The notes below the pieces were generated by a model. It saw nothing but the letters and a program-made list of their open reading frames with translations. It ran no database searches and was not told the DNA's origin. Source: Paenibacillus agricola (GTDB lineage: Bacteria > Bacillota > Bacilli > Paenibacillales > NBRC-103111). From it: a stretch of 64,000 nt of DNA. Within the stretch, counting starts at the first letter, position 1; each line of letters starts with the position of its first letter. The stretch covers positions 62,001-126,000 of the forward strand of contig NZ_JAAOIW010000015.1 in assembly GCF_011440305.1 (NCBI RefSeq). The letters are read 5' to 3'. Of this stretch, positions 35,873-45,800 are shown in pieces. The position numbers were made by a program, and so were the translations under genes.

Positions 35873-38506
35873 TCAATTTGCTGTAAATGTCCATACCTCA
35901 GACCTGCTTAACCCACCAAAATCATCACGCGCAATCGCATACCAAGGGTAGGTTTGGCCGGGTTGAACAGAATAAGGAATTGTAGCGGTTTGCCCGCTCG
36001 GTACCTTCGCCACCTTGCCAATGAGTTCATTGGTTCTGGAGTAAATCCCGATATAATCGGTGGCTACCCGCTTTTCAATCGGCTTCAAATTAAGTGGCAA
36101 AATAAATTCATCCTCTTCAGACTTGAAAAAATTGTATTTTTTCAAATAAGGCGAATAGGTGTTAACTAACAGCCGTTTATTCTCCACATCGAATTGCAGA
36201 AAACGCATAAAGCCCTGGCCCCCTTCGGGACCGTTCTGGTAATTGCTAAGCAATTCCAGTACGGTGCGTTCTCCGGTTTTTTTGATATTATAAGCAACAC
36301 CCGGATTATGCCCACCGAGCACCATAAATACATTCGGGTTAGGCTCGACAAGCCGCTCATAGACCCATCGGCCTTGGCCAAAATACGAATGGTTGGGCTT
36401 TAAATATTCGTGAGTCGCAAGAATGGCATTGCGGTCTGCGTACTTTTTCAAAATACCGTCAGCCCAATCAAACGTTTTCTGGTCGATCACCCAGCCGAGA
36501 TACACGATCACGAAGTCATGGCCTTTAACAGACACGAGGTCATAATGATCCCGATTATTGTTCAAATCACCACCAAAGGTAGGCTGCTTCACATACCGGT
36601 CACGACCAAAATATTTCCAATATTCCTCATAGTTGCCTAGATCATAGGCTACATCATGGTTCCCTGCTACAATGCCATAAGGTATATTAGCGTCATCCAA
36701 GGTTTTCATGCTTTTTGAGGCATTTTCCCATTCCGTTTTACTATTCCAGTTATTGACGATATCTCCCGTATGGATCATATAATTGAACTTTTTTTCCTTC
36801 CAATTATCAACCGTCCATTTGGTCATTAAATCATAAATTTTCGGGAAGGATTCCGAATAATATTGAGTATCGCTCATCCAAAGAAAAGCAAAATCATACT
36901 CATCCGGCTTAGGGATCCGATCCTGCACAAGCACTTCCACCTTACCGTTACGCACCATGGATGCTGGTTTGATCCTGCCTTTTAGTGTAAAATCCTCTGT
37001 GCCTCTATTGGAATCGGCATCCTCCCAGACCAACGTTTCGAAATTCCAAATATACATCGTGACCAATCGGTCAGGCAATGAATGCCCTGTCCAGACGACC
37101 TCAGAATCGGTAAGAGGATCGTTACCGATCTCAAAGGTAAACCGATGGTACGGAAACTTTTCTTTGTTATCGTTAACCAGATATTGCTGGTCTCTAGTTG
37201 CGACAAGAGCACGCTGCTCTGTTGTCATCGCTGTCTCGCCCTCCGGAACCAGCACCAGCGGCGGCTCCCGATCTACGGCGTGGATTAAGGCTTCATGGTT
37301 GACAGAACCATTTAAGTCATAACGCCTCGCCTTATAAAAGGATACCTCCAAAGGATCCTTCGTAGAATCATTAACCTGCACACTTAAGCTAAGATTAGTC
37401 GTCGATACCGTGGATCGATCTGCTGGAGCTGGTTGTATCGGTAGCTCAGGCATCTCATTTAATACTTGAAAGGAGACGGCCTTGTTTGTTTCATTACCAG
37501 CTTTATCCGAAGTAGTAACCTCAAGCTTATGCGTGCCCACCTGAAGCTCCGCAGTTTGTAGCTCCGCAGGCAATTCTAGCACTTTGCCGTCAAGCTTAGC
37601 GACCATCGAAGAATCGCCAGATATCGCATCTACCGATTTCACGTTGACGACAATTCTGTTTTTGTAGGTTCTTCCTTCTACAGGAGAAATAATTTCCAGT
37701 ACAGGCGCTGTATTATCGACTTGGACGATAATGGTTTTGGCTTTTTTACTTGTACCTTCCTCAGCAATTAATTCTACCTTGTGGCTGCCTTCAGGTAATT
37801 TATCTGTATCCCACAAATAAAAAGCGCTACGGTATTTGTCTTCTTTAATCACATAATTAAATTCCTTCTGGAAAGCTGCAGCATTCTGGGCAGTGCCTGC
37901 TGGGCTTCCCACTGTGTATATGGTTGCTGTTTTATAGTTGGGATCATCCAGAACCGTTCGATCCCCTAATTCAAATTTAAGGGCACGAAATTTCCACAGA
38001 TCATGCTCCCCTTCTTGGTCATCCGGCGACTTCTTCGTTCCTGCGCGAATTGTAATTTTATTATTGCCTAGCTGCAACAAATCGGCATTAATGGGTACCG
38101 ACATTTTCGTGTAGCCCGTTAGATTTTGGTCAAATGTATAGGCTAGCTTGTCATTTACCCATATGCTGTTTTTAAAACCATCACCTGACTTCATCCCATC
38201 CGCTTCAAAGGTAAGCATGGCTCGCAGCTGCATAACAGGTTTTGTCGGCATCGGGACTTCGTCAATTAGCAGGCTTAGCTTGGTTTCGGGCTTGCTGCCT
38301 GTAGCAATAATACCTTTGGCTCCGCGTACTATATCCCCATTATCCATGGAAAGCGTGAAGGTAGCATCATTCGCCAAAGCCTGTGGAATACCTACCTTAT
38401 CTATAGCAACCCATCGAATAATCCAAAGTAACCCAATGAGTGCAAGTGCAGAGAAACTGACAAGAACAATCTTTTGCAAAAAATTGAAGCGTGCTTCCTT
38501 CTTCAT
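35873..38506 (-). CDS. Large membrane-anchored metallophosphoesterase with Ig-like modules
   Basis: 877 residues. A membrane anchor (about 11-33) leads to an extracellular chain. The first ~500 residues are beta-rich, with Ig-like segments (for example VDNTAPVLEIISPVEGRTY) typical of adhesion or wall proteins. The calcineurin-like phosphoesterase domain (about 535-760) is complete: LWMSDTQYYS, IHTGDIVNNW, VAGNHDVAYD, LATHEYLKP and LGGHNPGVAYN. A C-terminal fibronectin-like domain (about 780-877) follows. It should cleave phosphoesters outside the cell; substrate unknown. It is transcribed away from the S-layer gene and ends at the repeat array. Confidence 0.88.
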   Translation of the reverse strand: MKKEARFNFLQKIVLVSFSALALIGLLWIIRWVAIDKVGIPQALANDATFTLSMDNGDIVRGAKGIIATGSKPETKLSLLIDEVPMPTKPVMQLRAMLTFEADGMKSGDGFKNSIWVNDKLAYTFDQNLTGYTKMSVPINADLLQLGNNKITIRAGTKKSPDDQEGEHDLWKFRALKFELGDRTVLDDPNYKTATIYTVGSPAGTAQNAAAFQKEFNYVIKEDKYRSAFYLWDTDKLPEGSHKVELIAEEGTSKKAKTIIVQVDNTAPVLEIISPVEGRTYKNRIVVNVKSVDAISGDSSMVAKLDGKVLELPAELQTAELQVGTHKLEVTTSDKAGNETNKAVSFQVLNEMPELPIQPAPADRSTVSTTNLSLSVQVNDSTKDPLEVSFYKARRYDLNGSVNHEALIHAVDREPPLVLVPEGETAMTTEQRALVATRDQQYLVNDNKEKFPYHRFTFEIGNDPLTDSEVVWTGHSLPDRLVTMYIWNFETLVWEDADSNRGTEDFTLKGRIKPASMVRNGKVEVLVQDRIPKPDEYDFAFLWMSDTQYYSESFPKIYDLMTKWTVDNWKEKKFNYMIHTGDIVNNWNSKTEWENASKSMKTLDDANIPYGIVAGNHDVAYDLGNYEEYWKYFGRDRYVKQPTFGGDLNNNRDHYDLVSVKGHDFVIVYLGWVIDQKTFDWADGILKKYADRNAILATHEYLKPNHSYFGQGRWVYERLVEPNPNVFMVLGGHNPGVAYNIKKTGERTVLELLSNYQNGPEGGQGFMRFLQFDVENKRLLVNTYSPYLKKYNFFKSEEDEFILPLNLKPIEKRVATDYIGIYSRTNELIGKVAKVPSGQTATIPYSVQPGQTYPWYAIARDDFGGLSRSEVWTFTAN

Positions 38507-38749
38507 GCTGTGGCCTCCTTGTTACGCAAATCCCTTATATATATTCTACACTAGCATAGGGTCCAGAGACAAAATAGCCTTCGCCTCTAAAGCCACGAAG
38601 ACTTCGCTTACAGCTCCAGCCTTGTTCTTATCCATACGTCGCCCTTCTCATAAGGCGCTCATCTCATAGATAGAAGCCTTAGCCCATATAGAATCAGGCT
38701 AAGACTGTTCGAGCTATTCAGTATCCCTTCGATTTCGAGGCTGTAAGCC

Positions 38750-41700
38750 TTATTTAACCGTTACATCAAAAGTTGCTGTTTGGCTGCTTGGAGAAACTAC
38801 ATTCACCTTAAAGCTGGTTACATCTCCAGCAGCACCGGTGTATTTGACTAACCCTGTTTTGGCATCAATCGTTACAGCACTCGGGTTACTTCCTACCACA
38901 TTCGTTAAGAAGAAAGAAATTTTTAGTACTTCATTATTATTAAAGCCTGCATTGCCGACCTTCACCAAATTATTTTCATTCAACACGCCTTCTTCATTTA
39001 AAGAGCCTACTGCACCCTCTGCAACAAATTCATTGGCATATTGATCCTTCACTGTTATTTTTTCTGCCAATTTAGCATCCCATAAGTAAAGCCCCGCCTG
39101 CAGGTCGACCATTGTCACATCTTTACCTACTTTGTTTAACATCATGCTGCTTACAATCGGGCCTTCATTCTTCACGGTAACATCTATCGCAGCTGGTATG
39201 ACCTCGTTTTTGCTATTTGTAAAGAGGATGCTCAGCTTCGAGGTTCCTGCCTTACCGCCAGCTACAAAATGGGCTCCATTCGGATCTACTGATTTGCTGG
39301 CAACCTCTGCGACCTGGGTATTACTTGAGCTAATCGAAACAATAGAGCTTGGAACCTTTACTTCCTCGCTACCATCTTTCTTAGCTCTTACTTTAACTTC
39401 TTTGGCGAAGCTCCGGAAGTTATCATACACGTATGCAGCCCCCGTGGAGCCTGAACCTGCAGTAAAATAATCATCAGCAGCAAGCAATGTAGAATTCGAT
39501 TTGTCTAGGTAAGCTTCATAGGTCAGCTTATTGGCTGAGTCATTCGGATCAATGACCTCTAAGCTGGTTAAAAGTGTATCAATCTCCATAAAGTTAGCTC
39601 CATTAACGATGATGGTTCCATTCGGATCTGCCTTTAATAAAGAAGCTTTAAATGTAAAATTCGCTGCCTTGGCTCCCGCTTCTGTATAAAAGTTAAATGT
39701 TTTGTCAAACACTGAATCCACCGTCATATCTGTTGTATTTTGCGCTAGCTTAAAGTCCATTGTCATTTCTTGGCCTAAGCCTACAGACTTCAAAATATAC
39801 TTCCTTGCCGATGCAACATTTGCTGGATCTACCCTTTGCCTGCTTGCCAGGCTGGTGGCAGCCAAGCTTGTTGCGTCACCTGCGATAGCTTTCAACGAAT
39901 AACGGATCATATATTGGTTGCTAGGATCATATTTCATTTCCGCGCCGAACTGGTCGTAAAGTTTAATTCCCAGCTCATTACTTGTATTGGCTGTCATATA
40001 TTTGGCTGGTGTCACTGCAAAACGGATATCATCAGCCTTGCGTAATTCATTCCCGCTTAATGTCAGCTGCGCCCTCACATCTGGAGTTTCTTTAAGCTGG
40101 ATCGTAATAATTGAATTGTCCTTGCTATTTACTTTGGCAATCGAGATCATGCCTTTATGTGAGCCTGATCCGGAGATTGGATCAGCTGCCAGCGTAATTC
40201 CGTTAGTTGCCGTAATAATAAACTTATCGCGTTGGTCGTAAATCTCCTGCGCCGTTAGCTGATTACCTTGGGAATCCTTAACCAGAATGGGCACATAAAA
40301 TTTGGCGTCAGCCACCTCATCCCCTGAAGGCATATCCCCATTGGATAAGCTATAGTTATAAGCGCCAAAAGCCAAGCTTGAAGCAACCTGATTCGCAGCG
40401 ATTTTAATTACCTTGGTATAGGCTTGCCCTGAGCCATTGGCAATAATCGAGATGTTAATATCCTTCGTTTTATCCGATACGGAGCGCAGCATCAAGTCTG
40501 CAGCCGTATCTCCAATTACGCTATCTACAAAAGCTGTCGTGTCACCGACATTTCCCTTTTCTAAATCGGAATCATTCGTAATGACGACAACGCCACTATT
40601 CAAAAGTGCTTTATCTTCTACGCGTACGCCATATTGGTCATAGGCCAAAACGACTACATAAGCAAATCCCTTAGAGGATATCGATTCCAGCTTAGTCCCC
40701 GAGCTACTCACTAAATCACCGATCTCCAGCTTGGATACAAGGCTTTTGTCACCGATTGTAAATAGCTTATTGCCCGATATACCCGTTGACTCATGCACAA
40801 CTGTTAATGATAAGCCTTCACCCTTTGAGACAGCATCAGGTAAATCGAGATAAAAAGCCTGCTCGCCTGTAATTGGCGTTATTGTTCCTTTACTAGTAAA
40901 AATATTGAAGTTATTCGATGATAAAGAAGACTGGCCGCCGTATTGGTTGGCTGCTTTAAAGTCAATCCGAATTCTTTTATTATTAGGAAGCGTATCGCTA
41001 GTTGCCATAAAGGAGATCGCAGTAATTTGCTCCACTGTTGTTACGAATTGTGCCGTTTTGCTAGCTTCATCCAGGTTGGTTACACCATCTAAGGTAACGG
41101 TCCAAGTAGCCGCATCAAATTTGCTATCAAATTTTAAGGTAGCTGTATTTTTATCAGCGTTCCAAGTGGTCGTATAGCCACTCGTTACAGCTGCTCCGTT
41201 TCTAGTGACATTCAGCTTGGCGACGGCCGTATCCGTTAATGCACTGTTCAGCTGCACGGTGAATACGTTGGAATCTCCTGCTTTGAAGGAAGCAATTCCA
41301 TATTTGCCGCTGAACACCGGATTAAATTGTTGGGAAGCTTCATAGGACGAAAGCACTAGCAAATCACGCGTCGCAGGTGACGTTCCGCCAAAGGTTCCAT
41401 CCGCATTTGTAGATAACAGCTTATTGCTCAGCGCCAAGGCTACATAGCTTTTCGCCCAAGGGGATACCGTAACATCATTTATGGCCGCAGTTGCTTTTGC
41501 CTGCGTATCCAGCCCTAATCCGCGAAGCAAGAACGTAGCCAATTGCTCCTTTGTTACTTCACCCGCTGGATTGTATTGGCCCGGTGCAAAGCCGTCAGTA
41601 ATACCCGCTTTTACAATAGCTTCAATAAAGGGCAAGGCATAACCATTAGCTGGGTCACTAACGACCACATCGCTAAAGGTTGAGGTCGTTGCTGCGTTAT

Positions 41701-41959
41701 TGACAGGCAGCTTGAAAATCAAAGCAGCAACCTTGGCGAATTGGGCGCGGTTCATTTTGTCCTTCAATCCGAAGGTAGTGGCAGCCACTCCATCAAAAAC
41801 CCCTGCACTAATCAAAGCATCAAATTTCACTTTGGTAGCTGTATCAAGATCCTTCAAATCTGTAAAATCAACAGACGTTTTTGCTGAAACACTTCCAGCC
41901 ATCGATAAAGCTGAGAAGATAACGGATAAAGACACAATAACGGATACGCTTTTTTTCAT
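38750..41959 (-). CDS. S-layer protein with three SLH domains
   Basis: 1069 residues. A signal peptide (about 1-26, ending SVSAK) precedes three SLH modules (about 27-80, 88-150, 155-215), which bind pyruvylated wall polymer. Module landmarks are KFDALISAGVFDG, MNRAQFAKVAALIF, IEAIVKAGITDGF, TKEQLATFLLRGLGLD and ATRDLLVLSSYEAS. The rest is beta-rich and Ser/Thr/Val/Asn/Asp/Ala-rich, with bacterial Ig-like stretches, and almost no Cys, as in S-layer proteins. GGGGG stands 7 bases before the ATG. The leader contains perfect tandem 13-bp repeats. It probably forms or decorates the cell-surface lattice. Confidence 0.9.
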   Translation of the reverse strand: MKKSVSVIVSLSVIFSALSMAGSVSAKTSVDFTDLKDLDTATKVKFDALISAGVFDGVAATTFGLKDKMNRAQFAKVAALIFKLPVNNAATTSTFSDVVVSDPANGYALPFIEAIVKAGITDGFAPGQYNPAGEVTKEQLATFLLRGLGLDTQAKATAAINDVTVSPWAKSYVALALSNKLLSTNADGTFGGTSPATRDLLVLSSYEASQQFNPVFSGKYGIASFKAGDSNVFTVQLNSALTDTAVAKLNVTRNGAAVTSGYTTTWNADKNTATLKFDSKFDAATWTVTLDGVTNLDEASKTAQFVTTVEQITAISFMATSDTLPNNKRIRIDFKAANQYGGQSSLSSNNFNIFTSKGTITPITGEQAFYLDLPDAVSKGEGLSLTVVHESTGISGNKLFTIGDKSLVSKLEIGDLVSSSGTKLESISSKGFAYVVVLAYDQYGVRVEDKALLNSGVVVITNDSDLEKGNVGDTTAFVDSVIGDTAADLMLRSVSDKTKDINISIIANGSGQAYTKVIKIAANQVASSLAFGAYNYSLSNGDMPSGDEVADAKFYVPILVKDSQGNQLTAQEIYDQRDKFIITATNGITLAADPISGSGSHKGMISIAKVNSKDNSIITIQLKETPDVRAQLTLSGNELRKADDIRFAVTPAKYMTANTSNELGIKLYDQFGAEMKYDPSNQYMIRYSLKAIAGDATSLAATSLASRQRVDPANVASARKYILKSVGLGQEMTMDFKLAQNTTDMTVDSVFDKTFNFYTEAGAKAANFTFKASLLKADPNGTIIVNGANFMEIDTLLTSLEVIDPNDSANKLTYEAYLDKSNSTLLAADDYFTAGSGSTGAAYVYDNFRSFAKEVKVRAKKDGSEEVKVPSSIVSISSSNTQVAEVASKSVDPNGAHFVAGGKAGTSKLSILFTNSKNEVIPAAIDVTVKNEGPIVSSMMLNKVGKDVTMVDLQAGLYLWDAKLAEKITVKDQYANEFVAEGAVGSLNEEGVLNENNLVKVGNAGFNNNEVLKISFFLTNVVGSNPSAVTIDAKTGLVKYTGAAGDVTSFKVNVVSPSSQTATFDVTVK

Positions 41960-41993
41960 CTTAATTCCCCCATAAATAAATTTGATAAATAAC

Positions 41994-42019
41994 TTTCATA
42001 AGTAATTTTCATAAGTAAT
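41994..42019 (-). repeat. Tandem 13-bp repeats in the S-layer gene leader
   Basis: TTTCATAAGTAAT occurs twice in perfect tandem, and the flanking bases toward the gene look like two further decayed copies. They lie between the S-layer start codon and the probable promoter, so would be in the transcript leader. Confidence 0.7.
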
Positions 42020-42287
42020 TTGATTAAACCCTATGTAATTGCCTATCTAAATCATGTATACTATCAATCATAATAGTATCTATTACCCATTTCTTCACAA
42101 ATGAATTGGTTTTTATCAGATTTAATAAAAACTGCTTGCTTGTATGAAGCTTATCCATCTCTTGTCTATCACTAGAAAGCTTCCCTAGCCATGTGAAGCA
42201 TAAACGCTGATCTTGATATCATAGCTGCTCTGAGCTATTTAAAACTATCCGTATTTATACGTTTAAGCTAATTGATTAAAGACGAAG
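42020..42287. promoter_or_regulatory. Upstream region of the S-layer gene
   Basis: This AT-rich region holds an inverted repeat TACTAT / ATAGTA (42059-42078) but no promoter boxes I can assign with confidence. S-layer genes often have several promoters and long leaders. I looked for a c-di-GMP riboswitch and saw none. Confidence 0.35.
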
Positions 42288-42335
42288 AACGTCCCATTTC
42301 CATTCTAACGAGTGGAAACGGGACGTTTTCTATTT
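42288..42335 (+). terminator. Terminator-like hairpin in front of the pseudogene
   Basis: AACGTCCCATTTCCA pairs with TGGAAACGGGACGTT (one A-C mismatch) and is followed by TTCTATTTTT. It sits directly upstream of the ribosome site of the broken gene at 42356, where it could have been an attenuator, or end antisense transcription. Confidence 0.6.
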
Positions 42336-42355
42336 TTCTGGAGGGGGATGAGAAA

Positions 42356-42567
42356 ATGGCTTTTGAAGAAGCACACACCAAATTTATCAGTCATCATCTT
42401 GCAAGCAGGACGGGAGAACCCGGGCTCGGATGGTTAGGGGGCATCTACATGCAGAATCTCAATTTCTTAGGAACATTTGGTGGCCACTTAAGGGTAACTT
42501 GGAGCATCTTCATCCCGAATATCTCAATCTCAATAATATTGAATCTTACTGGAAAACCTCCATCTAA
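42356..42567 (+). pseudogene. Frameshifted remnant of a nuclease-like protein
   Basis: A good ribosome site (GGAGGGGG) and ATG open a frame reading AFEEAHTKFISHHLASRTGE. After about 42418 the sense continues in the next frame, as VRGHLHAESQFLRNIWWP and LKGNLEHLHPEYLNLNNIE, before a TAA at 42565. The net change is one missing base. Together the two parts match the N-terminal half of a Paenibacillus protein I remember as about 140-150 residues long, with a restriction-endonuclease-like core. That core is missing here. The gene is therefore both shifted and truncated. Confidence 0.72.
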
Positions 42568-42894
42568 TTTCGCGCTTTTTTAAAGATTTCTATGAATTCG
42601 AACAAATTAGCTGGAGCTTTTACTTTTATAGGGGACAAAAGGCAGGAAAGTGAGCAATTAAAATGACAAATTTGAAGAAGTAAAATCTAAACAAGCAAAG
42701 ATGGCGAGGCCCGCTTTGCTTGTTTACTCCTGCATCAAACCGACTTGGGGCATTCCTTTAGCTTACTGACTGATTCTCCGGGTTTTCAAGCACAGGCAAA
42801 TCTTGGGCGTGTTGAGACATGCAGTCGAACCCAGTCATGTTATGATGTTGCATGGCATTCGAGCCCATACACAGCTTGCTATAAACACCTAATC
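42568..42894. other. Gene-free stretch with one hairpin
   Basis: No coding frame I can support. It holds a perfect 13-bp inverted repeat, TAAACAAGCAAAG / CTTTGCTTGTTTA (42688-42726), a likely terminator for the minus-strand helicase gene or for the broken gene, although the T-run is poor. Confidence 0.5.
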
Positions 42895-45800
42895 TCACGC
42901 GGTAAACACCTGGTTATTGCGATCCACCAGCAGCTTGCTCGCTAGCAAGCCGTCCAAAACCAATTCAATCGCTTCCTTCAAATCATCTGTTGAGCGGAAA
43001 AAACCTAGCATATGGACAACAGCTGTGGCAATCAGCGACCTCTCGATGCCGTATGAATCGACGGCTACTTTCATAATGGCCATGGCAATTTCCTGCGGGC
43101 TGACAAGCTCAATTTTCTTGTTAGGCAGCTCCCGTCGATCTCTTAAAACAGGCGTCTCCATGCCGTCTAGCCATAAAAATTCTTGCTTGATGCTCAAAAT
43201 ATTGCGCTGCATTAAGTGGTTGATCGCATCCTCCAAAGCTTGCTGTATGCGTGTTCCCATTCTTTTAATACCAGCAGCATCAACAATTCGTTTCATAACC
43301 TCGCTTTTGTGCACAGGGCTTTCAATCGCTACTACGTCTTGCACCCACTGCGCGATTCGAGCCACCGGAATGGTATGGAACTCCTGCCCATCCCAGTCGA
43401 TCGTTAACTGGGCACATTCGTACTTGCTGATTCCACTTTCTTGCGGATGCTCATCGGCTGTAGTGCTGCCCCGCTGGATTTCATCTTGTGCTACCACTAG
43501 CGCATCCGTTAATATACCGTTCGTCTGAACGTTCCCTGCAACGTTCACAGCGTTCGCAGCATTCGCTTCATTTGCCCAACTCGCCGTATTCGCTTCTTCC
43601 GCCGCCCTCTTTTCCAGCTTTAGCTTAACGCCCTCCTCAGCTTGCAGCTTCGCTTGCTCGATGGCCTCAATCGTTCGCTGTAGTTCGCGCTCTGGATGCC
43701 TGAACCAATCAATGCTCCAAATCCGATGGATGCTCCAGCCTAAGCCCTCTAATACCGCCTGTCGTAAACGGTCACGATCTCTTGCAGAGCGGGCACTATG
43801 GTAGGTTGCCCCATCACACTCAATGCCCAGAATGAACCGTCCGGGCACTTCAGCATCCACAATAGCCAAATCGATAAAAAATCCGGCTGAGCCGATTTGC
43901 TTGGCTACTGTATAACCCGCATCCGTTAGTGCATCGTGAACTGCCTGCTCGAACGGGGAATCAAAGTCTTTGCCGGTGGCCACAGGCACGTCCAAACGCC
44001 CACTTTCGGCATAGGTAAGGAAAGTTTTGAGCGCTTTGACCCCACGTGCATTGCTGCGAGCAAGATCAATATCCTCAGGCTTCAAATTCGTAAATACTTC
44101 ACAGCGTATTCGTGCACGGGTAATTAATACATTCAGTCTACGTTCACCGCCATCGCGATTAAGCAGCCCAAAGTCCATCGCCAAATAGCCTTCGGCGGTT
44201 TTTCCATAGCCGATACTGATCAGGATTACGTCCCGTTCATCCCCTTGGACGTTCTCCAAGTTTTTGACGAAAAACGGTTCATGCGGGTGGCTGCTAAAAA
44301 ACTTCTCATTCGCCCCACTGGATCGGCGCATCATTTCGAGCTCATCCATTATCGCCTGCATTTGCGCCATGCTGAAGGCGGCTACGCCTAAGGTCAAGCC
44401 CGGCTTGTCCCGGGCATGCTGCATCACAGCGATGGCAACAGCACGCGCCTCCAGCTTGTTCGTCCGGGATCGCCCACGGTCATACGCGGTCTCTGGCAAG
44501 TGGTGGTAGATTAAGCCTGAATCGTTTTTTTCGGCATCGGGGCTAGGAAATACGATCAGTTTGTTATCATAAAATTCGTGGTTGGACACCGTAATAAGCG
44601 ATTCATGGCGGCTTCGGTAATGCCATCTAAGCATGCGTTGCGGTGCATTTTGTCCAACAAACAAGCCAAGGATGCTTTCCATATCACCCACGCCATCCTC
44701 TTCGGATTCATCATCTATCGATAGCGAATTAAACAGGTCCGTAGGTGGCATCTGCTTGCTGTCGCCTACCACGATGGTTTGCTTACCGCGAATAATCGCA
44801 CCAAAGGCATCAACCGGCTTCACTTGGCTGGCCTCATCAAAAATAACCAAATCAAACTCAATGCTGCCTGGCGGCACGAAGGTCGCGATCGATAAAGGGC
44901 CCATCATAAATACAGGCTTAATTGCCTGTATAGCATGGCCCGCCTTCTGCATAAGCTGGCGGATGGGCAAATGCCTGCTTTTCTTCTCGAATTCCCGCTT
45001 CAAAATCCCCAGCTGTCCTGTGGCATCCTGCTGCTTTGGCAATTGGCTCCAATGAGCCTCTGCAAGCTTAAACCGGTTCCTATGTGTCATCTCAACATCA
45101 AATTCGCGAAACTTGTTAACCGCCTGCTCGTGCCTGCCGCCTTCAAATTGCGATAACGGCGTGTGCTCATGAAAGGCCTGGCTGCTAATAAGCTGATACC
45201 AATTGATATGGTAACAATCGGCCAGCAGCTCCCCGGCAGCCTCCCAAGCCTCGCTTAATTCCACATAGGGGGCAAGCCCTTTTTCATTGCATAGGCTCGC
45301 CAGTTGGTTGTAGGAGGCTAACGGTTGAATGTCCAAGGTGCGCTTGGACCATAGCGCAAGTAAATCGGACACAACTGAAAAATGCTGGTCCAGCAGCCCT
45401 TGCTTATTAGCAAAACGGACGCTTCCGTCAAATTCAAGCCATTCTTCAACCGCGCTAAGGTTTCTTTTATACAATTCATAGTTACGTTTATATTCGGTTA
45501 ATAGCTTGGAGAGCTCGTAGATATCACTAATCCCATCCATATAATCCAAAGCCCAAGCAGGCAGCAGCTTGCTGGATAGCTCCTTGTGGAGCCCATACGC
45601 CCATTGGCTAAGGCTAGCTATTTCCTTCCAGTCCGAACGCACTCCGTCCCATGAGGCTCCATACAGCTCCCTGCCTAGCTGCTCATGCTCAGTCACTGTC
45701 TTTTTACAAAACCGCGCTTCTGCAATCGCATCAATGATCTGTAGGTAATTACCTTGCTTGCCGTGAGGGTCACCTTGGGGTTTCGCCCCAGGATTGCGGA

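Noticed and set aside
41960-42287. A c-di-GMP riboswitch upstream of the S-layer gene
   Set aside because: No conserved core of that class is visible; the region is AT-rich with simple repeats.
42272-42583. An intact 100-residue protein on the plus strand
   Set aside because: Only the first ~20 residues after the ATG at 42356 make sense; the second half is in the wrong frame. Reading the neighbouring frame restores a family-like sequence, so it is a pseudogene.
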